Positions 6,805 through 8,472 of a stretch of DNA of 8,472 bases are shown here, piece after piece. Position 1 is the stretch's first letter. Each line of letters opens with the position of its first letter. This DNA is from an uncultured Bacteroidota bacterium (GTDB lineage Bacteria > Bacteroidota > Bacteroidia > UBA7662). The notes beneath the pieces are model-generated. The model did no database searches and was not told the DNA's origin. It was given only the letters and a program-made list of their open reading frames with translations. The stretch covers positions 1 through 8,472 of the forward strand of contig CAIOCC010000149.1 of the NCBI GenBank assembly GCA_903856555.1, in the 5' to 3' direction. The translations under genes were made by a program, and so were the position numbers.

Positions 6805-8472
6805 TTAATCGAGTTGAACATCCAAACACAAACCGCGAAGCTCGTGCAACAATACATTAAAGGACTCGGGGATATTGGCCGGCGGAAGGGGATCGCCCTT
6901 CACAATGGCTTCGTAAGCTTTGGCACGGCCCACAATATCATCCGATTTGTAGGTAAGAATTTCCTGCAAAAGATTGGAAGCACCAAAGGCCTCCAACGCC
7001 CAAACTTCCATTTCACCAAAACGCTGTCCACCAAATTGAGCCTTACCACCCAGCGGCTGCTGCGTAATGAGTGAATAGGGTCCAATGGAACGGGCGTGCA
7101 TTTTGTCGTCGACCATGTGTCCCAATTTGAGCATGTAGATAACTCCAACGGTGGTTTTTTGGTCAAACGCCATGCCGGATTGTCCATCGTACAGCTGGGT
7201 ACCTCCCAATTCGGGGATGCCGGCTTTGATGGTATAATCCTTCACCTCGTCGTAACTGGCACCGTCAAAAATCGGAGTCGCAAATTTGACACCCAATTCT
7301 TTACCGGCCCATGCCAAAACCGATTCATAAATCTGACCCAGGTTCATACGCGATGGTACCCCGAGCGGATTCAGAACGATATCCACCGGCTTGCCATCGG
7401 CTGTGAAAGGCATATCCTCGTCCCGTACAATACGGGCGACAATTCCTTTGTTACCGTGACGACCGGCCATCTTATCTCCCACCTTCAGCTTGCGCTTCTG
7501 GGCGACATAAATCTTGGCCAATTGATTGATACCGGCTGGCAATTCATCACCGACTTGAATGTTGAACTTCCGACGCTTCGCTTCACCGTTCAGCTCCGAA
7601 AGACGAAGCATGTAGTTTTTGTGAAGGCGCTCGATGAGCTCGCTTTTCTCTTTGTCGATAAGCCATCCTTTGGCATTGACTTTATCGTAATCAACCTCGT
7701 TGAAGCCTTTTCGGGTGAATTTGACACCCTTGGGGATGATTTCTTCGCCAAGTTTGTTGAAGACCCCTTGAGAAACCTTGCCTTCGGCTACTTCCATCAA
7801 CTTGTCCACCAAGGTGGTACGTAGTGTGGCTGCTTCTTTGGTCAAATCTTGGTCAATGCGCTCTAACAATAATTTCTCTTCCTGTTTACCGGATTTGTCA
7901 CGGCGAACGCGGGTAAAGAGTTTTTTGTCAATTACTACACCTGTCATCGAAGGTGGAACCCTCAATGAAGCGTCTTTGACGTCACCGGCCTTGTCGCCAA
8001 AAATGGCGCGCAATAATTTCTCTTCGGGCGATGGATCGCTTTCACCTTTGGGCGTGATTTTGCCGATGAGGATATCGCCTTCGCGGACCTCGGCACCAAC
8101 ACGGATCAAACCGTTCTCGTCCAAATCTTTGGTAGCCTCCTCGGAGACATTGGGAATATCAGCGGTGAGTTCTTCTTCGCCACGCTTGGTATCACGGACC
8201 TGCAATTCAAATTCCTCAATGTGCACCGATGTGAACCAATCTTCGCGGACAACCCGCTCAGAAATCACGATGGCATCCTCAAAGTTGTAACCCTGCCATG
8301 GCATGAAGGCCACCTTGAGGTTACGACCCAAGGCCAATTCACCGGCCTGAGTGGCATAACCTTCAACCAACACATCACCAGGCTGAACGTGGTCCCCAAC
8401 CCGCACCAAAGGCTTGTGGTTAACACAGGTGTATTGGTTGGTTTTGCGGAATTTAATCAGATTGTAGGTACG
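6805..8472 (-). CDS. rpoB: DNA-directed RNA polymerase subunit beta, C-terminal part (5' end outside window)
   Basis: The last 555 residues of beta, ending at TAA (complement of 6805-6807). The frame stays open to the right edge, so the real start lies beyond 8472. A TTG near 8409 is an internal Leu codon. With a usual Bacteroidota length near 1270 residues, about 44% is present. Numbered from the window edge, the fragment carries GYNFEDAI (61-68), whose Glu-Asp pair lies near the active site; KITPKGE (138-144); GDKMAGRHGNKG (332-343), with two Lys equivalent to E. coli Lys1065 and Lys1073 that contact the nascent RNA or NTP; NPLGVPSRMN (368-377); GKAQFGGQRFGEMEVWALEA (476-495), which anchors beta to the clamp of beta'; and the terminal SFNVLLHELRGL (537-548). 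The rifampicin-binding region is upstream and not visible, so nothing can be said about rifampicin resistance. No frameshift or missing motif is seen. rpoC follows 9 bases later. Confidence 0.98.
   Translation of the reverse strand, partial: RTYNLIKFRKTNQYTCVNHKPLVRVGDHVQPGDVLVEGYATQAGELALGRNLKVAFMPWQGYNFEDAIVISERVVREDWFTSVHIEEFELQVRDTKRGEEELTADIPNVSEEATKDLDENGLIRVGAEVREGDILIGKITPKGESDPSPEEKLLRAIFGDKAGDVKDASLRVPPSMTGVVIDKKLFTRVRRDKSGKQEEKLLLERIDQDLTKEAATLRTTLVDKLMEVAEGKVSQGVFNKLGEEIIPKGVKFTRKGFNEVDYDKVNAKGWLIDKEKSELIERLHKNYMLRLSELNGEAKRRKFNIQVGDELPAGINQLAKIYVAQKRKLKVGDKMAGRHGNKGIVARIVRDEDMPFTADGKPVDIVLNPLGVPSRMNLGQIYESVLAWAGKELGVKFATPIFDGASYDEVKDYTIKAGIPELGGTQLYDGQSGMAFDQKTTVGVIYMLKLGHMVDDKMHARSIGPYSLITQQPLGGKAQFGGQRFGEMEVWALEAFGASNLLQEILTYKSDDIVGRAKAYEAIVKGDPLPPANIPESFNVLLHELRGLCLDVQLD

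Noticed and set aside
2911..7824. Long plus-strand open frames opposite rpoC and rpoB (e.g. 2911-3825, 3967-4572, 4639-5265, 6133-6804, 7096-7824)
   Set aside because: All lie in the same register as the sense codons. In that register, antisense stops arise only from sense TTA, CTA or TCA. The strongly conserved polymerase genes rarely use these codons, so long shadows follow. The shadow ends I checked, at 3825 and 4572, fall on a TCA Ser and a CTA Leu codon. The translations resemble no family I know.

Overview
The window looks like ordinary chromosome from a member of the Bacteroidota. Three things point there. The first gene encodes a secreted subtilisin-family protease that ends in a type IX secretion (T9SS) C-terminal sorting domain. 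The RpoC sequence has the Bacteroidota form, at 1440 residues. A small DUF3467-family protein follows rpoC, an arrangement I recall from that phylum. Ribosome-binding sites of the Shine-Dalgarno type are not evident at the visible starts, which also fits. GC content looks close to one half by eye; I did not compute it. I cannot place the organism below phylum level.

Layout: (1) Bases 1-1992, plus strand: the 3' part of a large multidomain subtilase (protease core end, CARDB-like domain, MAM/jelly-roll-like domain, one Ig/PKD-like and one PKD domain, T9SS sorting domain). Its start, signal peptide and the Asp and His of the catalytic triad lie outside the window. (2) Bases 1993-2066: a short gap between convergent genes. 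It holds a strong inverted repeat, probably a shared terminator, and several CCCCTAG-type short repeats. (3) Bases 2067-8472, minus strand: a transcription-machinery cluster read right to left. It consists of the 3' 44% or so of rpoB (running off the right edge), a 9-base gap, complete rpoC, a 79-base gap, and the DUF3467 gene.

RpoB and RpoC are the two large catalytic subunits of RNA polymerase. All the catalytic and zinc-binding motifs that fall inside the window are intact. The DUF3467 protein is probably co-transcribed with them; its function is unknown. The protease is a separate, convergent, cell-envelope or extracellular function with no evident link to the polymerase genes.

I found no mobile element, CRISPR array, tRNA or rRNA, and no convincing undescribed system. 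The many long open frames opposite rpoB and rpoC are shadows caused by codon bias. The items most worth a second look are the DUF3467 gene behind rpoC and the repeat-rich hairpin between the convergent genes.
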